This document shows, one piece after another, positions 49,990 to 59,389 of a stretch of DNA of 64,000 nt. Source of the stretch: Streptomyces sp. NBC_00670. Its GTDB lineage: Bacteria; Actinomycetota; Actinomycetes; Streptomycetales; Streptomycetaceae. Every line of letters begins with the position of its first letter. The stretch's first letter is position 1. A program made the translations under genes and the position numbers. The stretch lies in contig NZ_CP109017.1 in the NCBI RefSeq assembly GCF_036226765.1, positions 5,333,001 through 5,397,000 on the forward strand, written 5' to 3'. The notes beneath the pieces are model-generated. The model had not been told where the DNA came from. It was given only the letters and a program-made list of their open reading frames with translations, and searched no databases.

Positions 49990-50036
49990 TTCACCGAGGC
50001 GTAACACACAGGCTGCCTTCGTCACTGCGGCGAAAC
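49990..50036 (+). promoter_or_regulatory. Tandem GlnR-binding sites upstream of amtB
   Basis: TTCAC-N6-GTAAC (49990-50005) and GTCAC-N6-GAAAC (50021-50036) fit the actinobacterial GlnR box pattern GTnAC-N6-GaAAC. They are about 135-180 bases upstream of amtB, as expected for nitrogen-dependent activation. Confidence 0.8.
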
Positions 50037-50170
50037 ACCGAGGGGCGCCGACCGAAACCGCGCTGCGCGACGCTCATGGCGCATAACCGGCCCACCCCTC
50101 CCATCCTCCCGGCTCAGGCTTCACCCCCACGGGGCCGTACGGGGCCGCACCACACGACGAGGAGACGCCG

Positions 50171-51517
50171 ATGGCACCAGCCGTCACGCTCGCGGCGGAC
50201 GCACCGGAGTTTTCGTCCGCCAACACAGGCTTCATGCTCATCTGTTCCGCCCTGGTCATGCTCATGACCCCGGGCCTGGCCTTCTTCTACGGAGGCATGG
50301 TCCGCGTCAAAAGCACGCTGAACATGCTGATGATGAGCTTCATCAGCCTGGGCATCGTCACCATCCTCTGGGTGCTCTACGGCTTCTCCCTCGCCTTCGG
50401 CACCGACAGGGGCTCCGTCCTCGGCTGGTCCTCCGACTTCGTCGGCTTCACCGGCATCGGCAAGATGGAACTGTGGAGCGGCTACACCATCCCGGTCTAC
50501 GTCTTCGCCGTCTTCCAGCTGATGTTCGCGATCATCACACCCGCCCTGATCAGCGGCGCCCTCGCGGACCGCGTCAAATTCAGCGCCTGGGCACTCTTCC
50601 TCACCCTGTGGGCCACGATCGTGTACTTCCCGGTCGCCCACTGGGTCTGGGGCACCGGCGGCTGGGCCTTCGACCTCGGCGTCATCGACTTCGCCGGCGG
50701 CACCGCCGTCCACATCAACGCCGGTGCGGCCGCGCTCGGCGTGATCCTCGTCATCGGCAAGCGCGTCGGCTTCAAGCGGGACCCGATGCGCCCGCACAGC
50801 CTGCCGCTCGTCATGCTCGGTGCGGGGCTGCTGTGGTTCGGCTGGTTCGGCTTCAACGCCGGGTCCTGGCTCGGCAACGACGACGGCGTCGGCCCGCTGA
50901 TGTTCGTCAACACCCAGGTCGCCACCGCCGCCGCGATGCTCGCCTGGCTCGCCTACGAGAAGATCCGTCACGGCGCGTTCACCACGCTGGGCGCCGCCTC
51001 CGGCGCCGTCGCGGGGCTGGTCGCCATCACCCCCTCCGGCGGCGCGGTCTCCCCGCTCGGCGCGATCGCCGTCGGTGCCATCGCCGGTGTGCTGTGCGCC
51101 ATGGCCGTCGGCCTGAAGTACCGCTTCGGCTACGACGACTCCCTCGACGTCGTCGGCGTCCACATGGTCGGCGGCATCGCCGGCTCCCTCCTCGTCGGCC
51201 TCTTCGCCAGCGGCGGCGGCCAGTCCGACGTCAAGGGCCTCTTCTACGGGGGCGGCCTCGACCAGTTCTGGAAGCAGTGCGCCGGTGTCTTCGGCGTCCT
51301 CGCCTACTCGCTGATCGCCTCCGCGATCCTCGCCTTCCTCATCGACAGGACGCTCGGCATGCGCGTCACCGAGGACGAGGAGATGTCCGGCATCGACCAG
51401 GCCGAACACGCCGAGACCGCCTACGACCACACCGGAGCCGGCGGCGGCACGATCGGCTCCTTGGCACCGGGCCCGCTCGCCGCGGCCTCCGCAGCCTCCA
51501 AGAAGGTGGACGCATGA
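50171..51517 (+). CDS. amtB: Ammonium transporter AmtB
   Basis: A 448-residue membrane channel for ammonium/ammonia. About 11 transmembrane helices; family segments include MLMTPGLAFFYGGMVRVKS, FAVFQLMFAIITPALISGA, DFAGGTAVHINAGAAAL with the pore His, WFGWFGFNAGS, and VGVHMVGGIAGSLLVGLF with the second pore His. The cytosolic tail (about 400-448) is Glu/His/Gly-rich. Followed by glnK with a four-base overlap; GlnK normally plugs the channel under nitrogen excess. GlnR sites lie upstream. Confidence 0.98.
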   Translation: MAPAVTLAADAPEFSSANTGFMLICSALVMLMTPGLAFFYGGMVRVKSTLNMLMMSFISLGIVTILWVLYGFSLAFGTDRGSVLGWSSDFVGFTGIGKMELWSGYTIPVYVFAVFQLMFAIITPALISGALADRVKFSAWALFLTLWATIVYFPVAHWVWGTGGWAFDLGVIDFAGGTAVHINAGAAALGVILVIGKRVGFKRDPMRPHSLPLVMLGAGLLWFGWFGFNAGSWLGNDDGVGPLMFVNTQVATAAAMLAWLAYEKIRHGAFTTLGAASGAVAGLVAITPSGGAVSPLGAIAVGAIAGVLCAMAVGLKYRFGYDDSLDVVGVHMVGGIAGSLLVGLFASGGGQSDVKGLFYGGGLDQFWKQCAGVFGVLAYSLIASAILAFLIDRTLGMRVTEDEEMSGIDQAEHAETAYDHTGAGGGTIGSLAPGPLAAASAASKKVDA

Positions 51518-51852
51518 AGCTCATCACCGCGGTCGTGAAGCCGCACCGGCTCGACGAGATCAAGGAAGCGCTGCAGGCCTTCGGCGTCCACGGCCTGACC
51601 GTCACCGAGGCGAGCGGGTACGGCCGCCAGCGCGGCCACACCGAGGTCTACCGGGGCGCCGAGTACACCGTCGACCTCGTGCCCAAGATCCGCATCGAGG
51701 TCCTCGTCGAGGACGACGACGCCGACCAGCTCATCGACGTCGTCGTCAAGGCCGCCCGCACCGGCAAGATCGGCGACGGCAAGGTCTGGTCCCTCCCCGT
51801 CGACACGGTGGTACGCGTCCGCACGGGTGAGCGCGGTCCGGACGCGCTGTGA
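51514..51852 (+). CDS. glnK: Nitrogen regulatory protein PII (GlnK)
   Basis: A 112-residue PII signal protein that senses 2-oxoglutarate and ATP/ADP and gates AmtB. The T-loop is GRQRGHTEVYRGAEYTVDL with Tyr51, the residue adenylylated by GlnD in actinobacteria. The C-terminal signature GKIGDGKVWSLPV is present. It overlaps amtB by four bases and precedes glnD, the usual actinobacterial amtB-glnK-glnD operon. Confidence 0.98.
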   Translation: MKLITAVVKPHRLDEIKEALQAFGVHGLTVTEASGYGRQRGHTEVYRGAEYTVDLVPKIRIEVLVEDDDADQLIDVVVKAARTGKIGDGKVWSLPVDTVVRVRTGERGPDAL

Positions 51853-51929
51853 CGCGCTGAGCCCCGCGCCCGTGGGGCGCGGGGCCGTCCCTCGGTGCGT
51901 TGTCGGCCGCGGGCCGGTGGGGGTACTTC

Positions 51930-51960
51930 GCGCAGTTCCCCGCGCCCCTCACCGGGGAGC
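51930..51960. repeat. Interspersed repeat fragment, copy E
   Basis: GCGCAGTTCCCCGCGCCCCT (near 51931-51950) is the inverse of the GGGGCGCGGGGAACTGCGC core of the other copies. It lies in the 179-base glnK-glnD gap. Confidence 0.55.
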
Positions 51961-52031
51961 GCCCCGACTGCGAAAGCGAGCCGGAGCCCCGGTCCCAGGT
52001 CATCCCACCCCTCCGTACGAAGGAGCCGTCC

Positions 52032-54512
52032 GTGCACCACCCCCATGGGGACAGCCCCCCGGACGACCCCGCCGGCTACGCCGCCGCCCGCGTACGCCTT
52101 CTCACCGAGGGCACGCCCCAGGGCCCCGCACGCCGCACCGCCCTCTCCCACCTCACCGACAACTGGCTCGCCACCCTCTTCACCACCGCGGCCGCGGCCG
52201 CCGGCACCGCAAGCGACACCGGCTCCGCCGGCACCCGTGGCGTCGCCCTGGTCGCCGTCGGCGGATACGGCCGCGGCGAGCTCTCCCCCCGCAGCGACCT
52301 CGACCTGCTCCTCCTCCACGACGGCACCGACCCCCACCGCGTCGCCGCCCTCGCCGACCGCCTCTGGTACCCCGTCTGGGACCTCGGCCTCGCCCTCGAC
52401 CACTCCGTCCGCACCCCCGCCGAGGCCCGCAGGACCGCCGCCGACGACCTCAAGGTCCAGCTCGGCCTCCTCGACGCCCGCCACCTCGCCGGCGACCTCG
52501 CCCTCACCACCGCCACCCGCACCACCGTCCTCGCCGACTGGCGCAACCAGGCCCCCAAACGCCTCCCACAGCTCCAGGAACTGTGCGCCGAACGCGCCGC
52601 CCGCCACGGCGAACTGCGCTACCTCCTCGAACCCGACCTCAAGGAGGCCCGCGGCGGACTGCGCGACGCCACCGCCCTGCGCGCCGTCGCCGCCTCCTGG
52701 CTCGCCGACGCCCCCCGCGAGGGACTCGACGACGCCCGCCGCCGCCTCCTCGACGTCCGCGACGCCCTCCACCTCACCACCGGCCGCGCCACCGACCGCC
52801 TCGCCCTCCAGGAACAGGACCAGGTCGCTGCCGCCCTCGGCCTGCCGACCGCCGACGCCCTGCTGCGCCAGGTCTACGAGGCGGCGCGCGTCCTCTCGTA
52901 CGCCGGCGACGTCACCTGGCGCGAAGTGGGGCGCGTACTGCGCTCCCGCGCCGTACGCCCCCGTCTGCGCGCCATGCTGGGCGGCGGCGGAAAGCAGCCC
53001 GCCGAACGCTCACCGCTCGCCGAGGGCGTCGTCGAACAGGACGGCGAGGCGGTGCTCGCCCGCACCGCACGCCCCGAACGCGACCCCGTGCTCCCCCTGC
53101 GCGCCGCGGCCGCCGCCGCACAGGCCGGGCTCCCGCTCTCCCCGCACGCCGTACGGCGCCTCGCCGCCACCACGCGCCCCCTGCCCACGCCCTGGCCCGC
53201 CGAGGCCCGCGAACAGCTCGTCACCCTGCTCGGCGCCGGCCGCCCCACCGTCGACGTCTGGGAGGCACTGGAGGCCGAGGGACTGATCACCCGGCTGCTG
53301 CCCGACTGGGAACGCGTCCGCTGCCGCCCGCAGCGCAACGCCGTCCATCTGTGGACCGTCGACCGGCACCTGATCGAGACCGCCGTGCGCGCCTCCGCGC
53401 TGACCCGCCGCGTCGGCCGCCCCGACCTCCTCCTGGTCGCCGCCCTGCTGCACGACCTCGGCAAGGGCTGGCCCGGCGACCACAGCGTCACCGGCGAGAC
53501 CATCGCCCGCGACGCCGCCGCCCGCATCGGCTTCGACCGCGCCGACGCCACCGTCCTGGCCACCCTCGTCCGCCACCACCTGCTCCTCGTCGAGACCGCC
53601 ACCCGGCGCGACCTGGACGACCCCGCCACCGTCCGCGCGGTCGCCGACGCCGTCGGCTCCCAGGGCACCCTCGAACTGCTGCACGCCCTTACCGAGGCCG
53701 ACGCCCTCGCCACCGGGCCCGCGGCCTGGTCCTCCTGGCGCGGTTCCCTCGTCGCCGACCTCGTCGCCCGCGTCGCCGCCCGGCTCGCCGGGGACACCCC
53801 CGCCGAGCCCGACACCACCGCGCCCACCGCCGAACAGGAACGCCTCGCCGTCGAGGCCCTGCGCACCGGCGGCCCGGTCCTCGCCCTGCACGCCCGCGCC
53901 GAACCCCCGGCCGACGACGACCCCGGCCGCGACCGGCCCGAACCGCTCGGCGTTGAACTGCTGATCGCCGTACCCGAGCAGACCGGCGTCCTGCCCGCCG
54001 TCGCCGGCGTCCTCGCCCTGCACCGGCTCACCGTCCGCACCGCGGAACTGCGCGCCCTCGACCCGCCCGACGGCGTCGAAGGCTCCGTACTGGTGCTCGA
54101 CTGGCGGGTCGCCGCCGAGTACGGCTCCCTGCCGCAGGCCACCCGGCTGCGCGCGGATCTCGTACGGGCGCTGGACGGCAGCCTGGACATCGCGTCCCGG
54201 CTCGCCGAACGCGACGCGGCGTACCCGCGCCGCCGGGGGGTTCCGGCGCCGCCGCCGCGGGTGACGGTCGCCGCGGCCGCCTCCCGGCACGCGACGGTGA
54301 TCGAGGTCCGCGCCCAGGACGCCCCCGGCCTGCTGCACCGCATCGGCCGCGCCCTGGAGAAGGCGGGCGTACGGGTGCGCAGCGCGCACGCCGGCACCTT
54401 GGGCGCCAACGCCGTAGACGCCTTCTACGTGACCGGGGAGACCGGCAGCCCCCTGCCCCCGCGGGAGGCGACATCGGTGGCACGAGCGCTGGAGGAGGCG
54501 CTGGGGGAGTAG
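52032..54512 (+). CDS. glnD: [Protein-PII] nucleotidyltransferase/removing enzyme GlnD
   Basis: An 826-residue enzyme that modifies and demodifies PII; in actinobacteria it adenylylates GlnK. Domain order: nucleotidyltransferase with GGYGRGELSPRSDLDLLLL (76-94), GlnD linker, HD hydrolase domain with ALLHDLGKGWPGDHS (about 471-485), and two C-terminal ACT domains (around 636-700 and 755-826: TVIEVRAQDAPGLLHRIG). GTG at 52032 after AAGGAG. Separated from glnK by 179 bases containing a repeat fragment, so it may be partly uncoupled from amtB-glnK. Confidence 0.96.
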   Translation: MHHPHGDSPPDDPAGYAAARVRLLTEGTPQGPARRTALSHLTDNWLATLFTTAAAAAGTASDTGSAGTRGVALVAVGGYGRGELSPRSDLDLLLLHDGTDPHRVAALADRLWYPVWDLGLALDHSVRTPAEARRTAADDLKVQLGLLDARHLAGDLALTTATRTTVLADWRNQAPKRLPQLQELCAERAARHGELRYLLEPDLKEARGGLRDATALRAVAASWLADAPREGLDDARRRLLDVRDALHLTTGRATDRLALQEQDQVAAALGLPTADALLRQVYEAARVLSYAGDVTWREVGRVLRSRAVRPRLRAMLGGGGKQPAERSPLAEGVVEQDGEAVLARTARPERDPVLPLRAAAAAAQAGLPLSPHAVRRLAATTRPLPTPWPAEAREQLVTLLGAGRPTVDVWEALEAEGLITRLLPDWERVRCRPQRNAVHLWTVDRHLIETAVRASALTRRVGRPDLLLVAALLHDLGKGWPGDHSVTGETIARDAAARIGFDRADATVLATLVRHHLLLVETATRRDLDDPATVRAVADAVGSQGTLELLHALTEADALATGPAAWSSWRGSLVADLVARVAARLAGDTPAEPDTTAPTAEQERLAVEALRTGGPVLALHARAEPPADDDPGRDRPEPLGVELLIAVPEQTGVLPAVAGVLALHRLTVRTAELRALDPPDGVEGSVLVLDWRVAAEYGSLPQATRLRADLVRALDGSLDIASRLAERDAAYPRRRGVPAPPPRVTVAAAASRHATVIEVRAQDAPGLLHRIGRALEKAGVRVRSAHAGTLGANAVDAFYVTGETGSPLPPREATSVARALEEALGE

Positions 54513-54623
54513 GGCCGCGCGGCCGGGGGAGCGGAACGATGCCGGGGTGAAGACCCAACCGTGCGGCTCCGGATACCCTGGAAGACGCTCAGACTGCCCC
54601 CGACTCCGAGGACCGACGCCGCC

Positions 54624-56192
54624 GTGTTCGACACTCTCTCCGATCGCCTCTCAGCGACCTTCAAAAACTTGCGCGGCAAGGGGCGCCTGAGCGAGGCGGA
54701 CATCGACGCCACGGCGCGCGAGATCCGCATCGCACTGCTCGAAGCGGACGTGGCTCTCCCGGTCGTCCGTACGTTCATCAAGAACGTCAAGGAGAGGGCC
54801 CTCGGCGCCGAGGTCTCCAAGGCGCTCAACCCGGCGCAGCAGATCGTCAAAATCGTCAACGAGGAACTGGTCACGATTCTCGGCGGCGAGACCCGCCGTC
54901 TGCGGTTCGCCAAGCAGCCGCCGACCGTGATCATGCTCGCGGGTCTGCAGGGTGCCGGTAAGACCACCCTCGCGGGCAAGCTGGGCCGCTGGCTCAAGGA
55001 GCAGGGCCACTCGCCGCTGCTCGTCGCCTGTGACCTGCAGCGCCCCAACGCCGTCAACCAGCTCAGCGTCGTCGCCGAGCGCGCCGGCGTCGCGGTCTAC
55101 GCGCCGGAGCCGGGCAACGGCGTCGGCGACCCGGTCAAGGTCGCCAAGGACTCCATCGAGTTCGCCAGGACCAAGGTCCACGACCTCGTGATCGTGGACA
55201 CCGCCGGCCGCCTCGGCATCGACCAGGAGCTGATGCAGCAGGCCGCGGACATCCGCGACGCCGTCAGCCCCGACGAGATCCTCTTCGTCGTCGACGCGAT
55301 GATCGGCCAGGACGCCGTCAACACCGCGGAGGCCTTCCGCGACGGCGTCGGCTTCGACGGCGTCGTCCTCTCCAAGCTCGACGGCGACGCCCGCGGCGGC
55401 GCGGCCCTGTCGATCGCCTCGGTGACCGGCAAGCCGATCATGTTCGCGTCGAACGGCGAGAAGCTCGACGACTTCGACGCCTTCCACCCGGACCGGATGG
55501 CCTCCCGCATCCTCGACATGGGTGACCTGCTCACCCTGATCGAGCAGGCGGAGCGGACCTTCAGCCAGGCCGAGGCCGAGAAGATGGCCTCCAAGCTGGC
55601 CTCCAAGAAGGGCCAGGACTTCACGCTCGACGACTTCCTGGCCCAGATGGAGCAGGTCAGGAAGATGGGGTCGATCTCCAAGCTGCTCGGGATGCTGCCG
55701 GGCATGGGGCAGATCAAGGACCAGATCAACAACATCGACGAGCGGGACGTCGACCGTACGGCCGCGATCATCAAGTCGATGACCCCGGCCGAGCGCCAGG
55801 AGCCGACGATCATCAACGGCTCGCGGCGGGCCCGTATCGCGCGGGGTTCCGGTGTCGAGGTCAGCGCCGTGAAGAACCTGGTCGAACGGTTCTTCGAGGC
55901 GCGGAAGATGATGTCGCGCATGGCACAGGGCGGCGGAATGCCCGGCATGCCGGGGATGCCCGGCATGGGTGGCGGTCCCGGCCGGCAGAAGAAGCAGCAG
56001 AAGAAGGCCAAGGGCAAGCAGCGCTCGGGCAACCCGATGAAGCGCAAGCAGCAGGAGCAGGAGGCTGCGGCCCGCCGTGCGGCCGCCGCCGCGCAGGGTG
56101 CCGGCCAGGGCGGCGACGCGTTCGGGCTGCCGCAGCAGGGCGCAGGCCAGGACTTCGAGCTGCCGGACGAGTTCAAGAAATTCATGGGCTGA
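54624..56192 (+). CDS. ffh: Signal recognition particle protein Ffh
   Basis: A 522-residue SRP54 homologue that binds signal sequences and 4.5S RNA and docks to FtsY. The N domain starts FDTLSDRLSATFKNL. G-domain motifs are GLQGAGKTT (107-115), DLQRPNAVNQL, DTAGR and SKLDGDARGG. The M domain has KLLGMLPGMGQIKDQ, the RNA-binding SRRARIARGSG and a methionine-rich end (MPGMPGMPGMGGG). The tail (about 460-522) is Lys/Gln/Ala-rich. GTG at 54624. Confidence 0.97.
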   Translation: MFDTLSDRLSATFKNLRGKGRLSEADIDATAREIRIALLEADVALPVVRTFIKNVKERALGAEVSKALNPAQQIVKIVNEELVTILGGETRRLRFAKQPPTVIMLAGLQGAGKTTLAGKLGRWLKEQGHSPLLVACDLQRPNAVNQLSVVAERAGVAVYAPEPGNGVGDPVKVAKDSIEFARTKVHDLVIVDTAGRLGIDQELMQQAADIRDAVSPDEILFVVDAMIGQDAVNTAEAFRDGVGFDGVVLSKLDGDARGGAALSIASVTGKPIMFASNGEKLDDFDAFHPDRMASRILDMGDLLTLIEQAERTFSQAEAEKMASKLASKKGQDFTLDDFLAQMEQVRKMGSISKLLGMLPGMGQIKDQINNIDERDVDRTAAIIKSMTPAERQEPTIINGSRRARIARGSGVEVSAVKNLVERFFEARKMMSRMAQGGGMPGMPGMPGMGGGPGRQKKQQKKAKGKQRSGNPMKRKQQEQEAAARRAAAAAQGAGQGGDAFGLPQQGAGQDFELPDEFKKFMG

Positions 56193-56311
56193 GCGGGCGG
56201 CGCCAAGGCCCTGAGCGGGGCCTGAGCGGGCGGCGTGACGGGCCGGCGGGCGGCGCCACGGACCGGACGGGCGGCGACCGGGAGCGACCGGAGTCGCCCC
56301 CGGTCCGCCGA

Positions 56312-57244
56312 TCACCCCCTCCGGGCGACCAGATAGCGGAAGACGTTCGGCATCCACACCGTGCCGTCCTCGCGCACATGCGGATGCAGTGCCTCCGCCA
56401 GCTCCTTCTCGACCTGCTCCTCGTCCGTCACGGCGAGGGCCGCGTCGAACAGACCGGTGGACCTGAGCCCCCGTACCGCGCTGCCCGTGTCCGCGTAGCC
56501 GAACGGGCAGGCGACCCGCCCCGACCCGTCCGGCCGCAGCCCGGCCCGCTGCGCGGCCTCCTCCAGCCGGTCGCGGCCGGCCGGCCGCCAGCCGGCGGCC
56601 CCCGGCGACGGAACGGCACCGGTGTCCCCGTCGGCGTCCCCGCCGCGCACCGGATCCGCCAGCTTCGCCGCCACCCGCAGAACGGACGCGGTCGCGCACC
56701 GCTCCGCCGGCCCCCACCCGGCGAGCACCACCGCGCCGCCGCGCTCCGCCAGCGGCGCCGCCTCCCCGAGTGTCTCGACGAGGCCTTCGGTACCGCCGGA
56801 CGGGGGACCGAGGGGTTCGAACACGGTGACGACGTCGTACCCGGGGCGTCCGGACGGCGGGGCCGCGTCACCGGGCGCCCCCTCCACGAGTCGCGCACAC
56901 CCCGGCGCGGGCTCCCGCGCGGGCGCCCCCGCGTGCGGGGCCTGCGCGCCCGCGCCCGGCAGCAGCCGCTCCCGCGCGAGCGCCAGCAGCTCGGTGTGTC
57001 CGGTGTCCACCCCCGTCACCGCCGCGCCCCGCGAGGCCGCCAGCAGCAGCGCCAGCCCGGAACCGCAGCCGAGCCCGAGCAGCCGCGTACCGGCGCCCAC
57101 ACCGAGCCGGTCGTAGACCGCCTCGTAGAGCGGGACCAGCATCCGCTCCTGGATCTCGGCCCAGTCCCGTGCGCGGGCGTGTGCGTCCACGCGGGGCGGG
57201 GAGCCGGCGTGTGCCGGAGGCCGTCGCACGAGCGTAGGTGTCAT
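56312..57244 (-). CDS. SAM-dependent methyltransferase (class I), substrate unknown
   Basis: A 310-residue protein. The N-terminal third carries the SAM motif I LLGLGCGSGLALLLAASRGA (about 62-81), then VTGVDTGHTELL (motif II acidic residue) and DVVTVFEPLGPP. The middle is rich in Pro/Ala/Gly (GAGAQAPHAGAPAREPAPG), unlike compact methyltransferases. ATG at 57244 with a weak GGGGCG upstream; the longer frame to 57391 is not conserved-looking. It converges on ffh. The 119 bases between the two stops hold four GGGCGGCG repeats. Confidence 0.8.
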   Translation of the reverse strand: MTPTLVRRPPAHAGSPPRVDAHARARDWAEIQERMLVPLYEAVYDRLGVGAGTRLLGLGCGSGLALLLAASRGAAVTGVDTGHTELLALARERLLPGAGAQAPHAGAPAREPAPGCARLVEGAPGDAAPPSGRPGYDVVTVFEPLGPPSGGTEGLVETLGEAAPLAERGGAVVLAGWGPAERCATASVLRVAAKLADPVRGGDADGDTGAVPSPGAAGWRPAGRDRLEEAAQRAGLRPDGSGRVACPFGYADTGSAVRGLRSTGLFDAALAVTDEEQVEKELAEALHPHVREDGTVWMPNVFRYLVARRG

Positions 57245-57745
57245 CAAAAGCGCCCCAATCCGCCGAGAGTTGCCCCTGTGCCCGATTCCGTGGCCCCCGT
57301 GACGTGCGCGCGCTCCCCCCGTATGCCAGGAAACTCCGCACCTGTCGTGACGTCCAGTGGTCGCGGCACACTGCTTGCGACGCGTCGCCACTCCTCGGGG
57401 TACCGCATACGGGACGGAGTACGCCGTCGGCGCCGCGCCCCGTCCGTGCCCCGTGCGCCCCCGGGGCGGGGCCGGTGCCGTGGCGGCGCCGGGTACCCGG
57501 TAACGTCGGGGCGGCCGGGGCCCGTTGGGGCGCGTGCGAAGGCCGACGGGGCTCCCGCGGCCGCCGGCTACGCGGCTGTCCGTACGTGCGACTACGCACC
57601 AGCTTGGTATGAGCTGTGAGGCTTCTCCGGGGATCGGCGCACCCGCCCTCGTCGCGACGCATCAGCCGCAACTGACGGGTACGTGCAAATTATTTGGGAT
57701 GGCCCGGAATAGGAACACAGGAGCCCTCCGGCTCGTTGTCATTAC
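57245..57745. other. 501-base divergent region
   Basis: Lies between the methyltransferase and the HExxH gene. No convincing gene, hairpin or repeat. The stretch at about 57670-57725 (GTGCAAATTATTTGGGATGG) is AT-rich for this genome and is the best place for a promoter of the downstream gene. Confidence 0.5.
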
Positions 57746-58342
57746 GTGAGCACGACACCAACTGTTCTCGCCGCAGAGCTGGCGCAGGCGTGGGCCGACA
57801 TTCAGCGGCACCACCCCGAGCTGCCCGACCTTGCCGCACCCGAATCCCTGATCGGGGAGTCGTCGTCCGCCTGCGGACACGAACTCTCCTTCGAGCGCCT
57901 GCTTCACGAGGCGGTCCACGGCATCGCCGCCGCCCGCGGCATCCGTGACACCTCACGCGCAGGCCGCTACCACAACCGCCGATTCCTCGCGATCGCCGAG
58001 GAGCTGGGCCTGGACCACCCCGACGAGCCGCATCCCAGCAGCGGCTTCTCGCTGGTCACGCTCAATCCCGAGGCCAAGCGGAGGTACCGACCCACGATCG
58101 AGCGGCTGCAGCGCGCGCTGAAGGCCCACTCGGCGGCGACGGCCGCCGACACGGCCCGCTCGTTCCGCGGTCCCGCCGCCCGCCACGGCTCCTCCGGCGG
58201 CGGCGTCCGTGTCAAGGCCGTGTGCGACTGCGGGCGCAACGTCCGCGTCGTCCCGTCGGTCCTGGCCCAGGCGCCGATCATGTGCGGCGGGTGCGGAAAA
58301 CCGTTCCGCATCCCGGAGGTCGTGGGCGCAGGCGTGGGCTGA
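57746..58342 (+). CDS. SprT-like HExxH protein with zinc ribbon
   Basis: A 198-residue protein. HEAVH at 54-58 (LLHEAVHGIAAARGI) fits a zinc-metalloprotease HExxH, and the C-terminus has a zinc ribbon, CDCG (about 160-163) and CGGCGKPF (about 181-188). The two together resemble SprT/Spartan-like proteins, but similarity is weak, so activity is uncertain. The middle has RAGRYHNRRFLAIAEELGL. GTG at 57746 has no close ribosome site. A terminator follows two bases after the stop. Confidence 0.78.
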   Translation: MSTTPTVLAAELAQAWADIQRHHPELPDLAAPESLIGESSSACGHELSFERLLHEAVHGIAAARGIRDTSRAGRYHNRRFLAIAEELGLDHPDEPHPSSGFSLVTLNPEAKRRYRPTIERLQRALKAHSAATAADTARSFRGPAARHGSSGGGVRVKAVCDCGRNVRVVPSVLAQAPIMCGGCGKPFRIPEVVGAGVG

Positions 58343-58715
58343 CCCTTCCGGCATCTCGTGGATGCCGGGAAGGTCCGGCCGTCGCCGGCCCACCGCGTAC
58401 ACCCGCTCGAGGGCCCGCACCCTGCGGGAGCGCACCCCGCGCAGGGCGGGCCGGTCCCAGCCGCACCCCGCGCGCGGCCGTCCACGGACGGCCCCGCGCC
58501 GGGTGCCGCTGAGGGCTGCCCGAGCGCGGGCCGCGGCCCCGTCCCCCGGGGACGGCGCGCCGCGCGGTGTGTGGCACAATGGCTAGCTGTACTCGACAGC
58601 CGCACAGGACCCCTCTCTCCTCCGGCTGACGCGTCCGTCGGGCACTCGGGTACCGCAACCCCACGCGGCTTCCTCGCCGTGCCCAACCACGTCAAATCCA
58701 GGAGAACCCACTCCC
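58343..58715. other. 373-base leader region of rpsP
   Basis: Contains the upstream gene's terminator (58344-58373), a GC-rich stretch with CGGCC/GGCCG arms, a -10-like CACAAT (58575-58580) with no good -35, and a 130-nt untranslated stretch before rpsP. No gene seen. Confidence 0.55.
58344..58373 (+). terminator. Terminator after HExxH gene
   Basis: CCTTCCGGCATC (58344-58355) pairs with GATGCCGG-G-AAGG (58361-58373) with one bulged G and a 5-nt loop. Confidence 0.75.
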
Positions 58716-59144
58716 GTGGCAGTCAAGATCAAGCTGAAGCGTCTGGGCAAGATCCGTTCGCCTCACTACCGCATCGTCGTCGCCGACTCCCGTACCCGCC
58801 GTGACGGCCGGGCCATCGAGGAGATCGGTCTGTACCACCCGGTGCAGAACCCCTCGCGCATCGAGGTCGACGCCGACCGTGTCGCGTACTGGCTCTCCGT
58901 CGGCGCCCAGCCGACCGAGCCCGTGCTCGCCATCCTGAAGAAGACCGGCGACTGGCAGAAGTACAAGGGCGAGCCCGCCCCCGCGCCGCTGCTCCAGCCG
59001 CAGGAGAAGTCGGCCCGCCCGGTGTTCGAGTCCCTCGGCGGTGACGACGAGGGCAAGGGTGAGGCGATCACCCAGAAGAAGAAGGCCGAGAAGAAGGACG
59101 AGGCCGCCGCCGAGTCCTCTTCCACCGAGTCGACCGAGGCCTGA
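58716..59144 (+). CDS. rpsP: 30S ribosomal protein S16
   Basis: A 142-residue small-subunit protein. The S16 core is residues 1-80 (AVKIKLKRLGKIRSPHYRIVV, GRAIEEIGLYHP). The C-terminal extension of about 60 residues is Lys/Glu/Ala/Ser-rich, as in actinobacteria. GTG at 58716 after CAGGAG. First gene of rpsP-khpA-rimM-trmD-rplS. Confidence 0.97.
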   Translation: MAVKIKLKRLGKIRSPHYRIVVADSRTRRDGRAIEEIGLYHPVQNPSRIEVDADRVAYWLSVGAQPTEPVLAILKKTGDWQKYKGEPAPAPLLQPQEKSARPVFESLGGDDEGKGEAITQKKKAEKKDEAAAESSSTESTEA

Positions 59145-59149
59145 GCAGC

Positions 59150-59389
59150 ATGCTCGAAGAGGCGCTCGAGCACCTCGTGAAGGGCATCGTCGACAACCCT
59201 GACGATGTGCAGGTGGCCTCGCGCAACCTGCGCCGCGGTCGTGTGCTCGAGGTCCGGGTCCACCCCGACGACCTCGGCAAGGTGATCGGCCGCAACGGCC
59301 GCACCGCACGCGCACTGCGCACCGTCGTGGGTGCCATCGGCGGCCGCGGTGTCCGCGTCGACCTCGTCGACGTGGACCACGTCCGCTGA
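59150..59389 (+). CDS. khpA: KH-domain RNA-binding protein (KhpA)
   Basis: A 79-residue protein made of one KH domain with the GxxG loop in VIGRNGRTARALRT (about 45-58). It binds RNA and in other bacteria partners with KhpB. It begins five bases after rpsP, in the conserved rpsP-khpA-rimM order. ATG at 59150. Confidence 0.95.
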   Translation: MLEEALEHLVKGIVDNPDDVQVASRNLRRGRVLEVRVHPDDLGKVIGRNGRTARALRTVVGAIGGRGVRVDLVDVDHVR

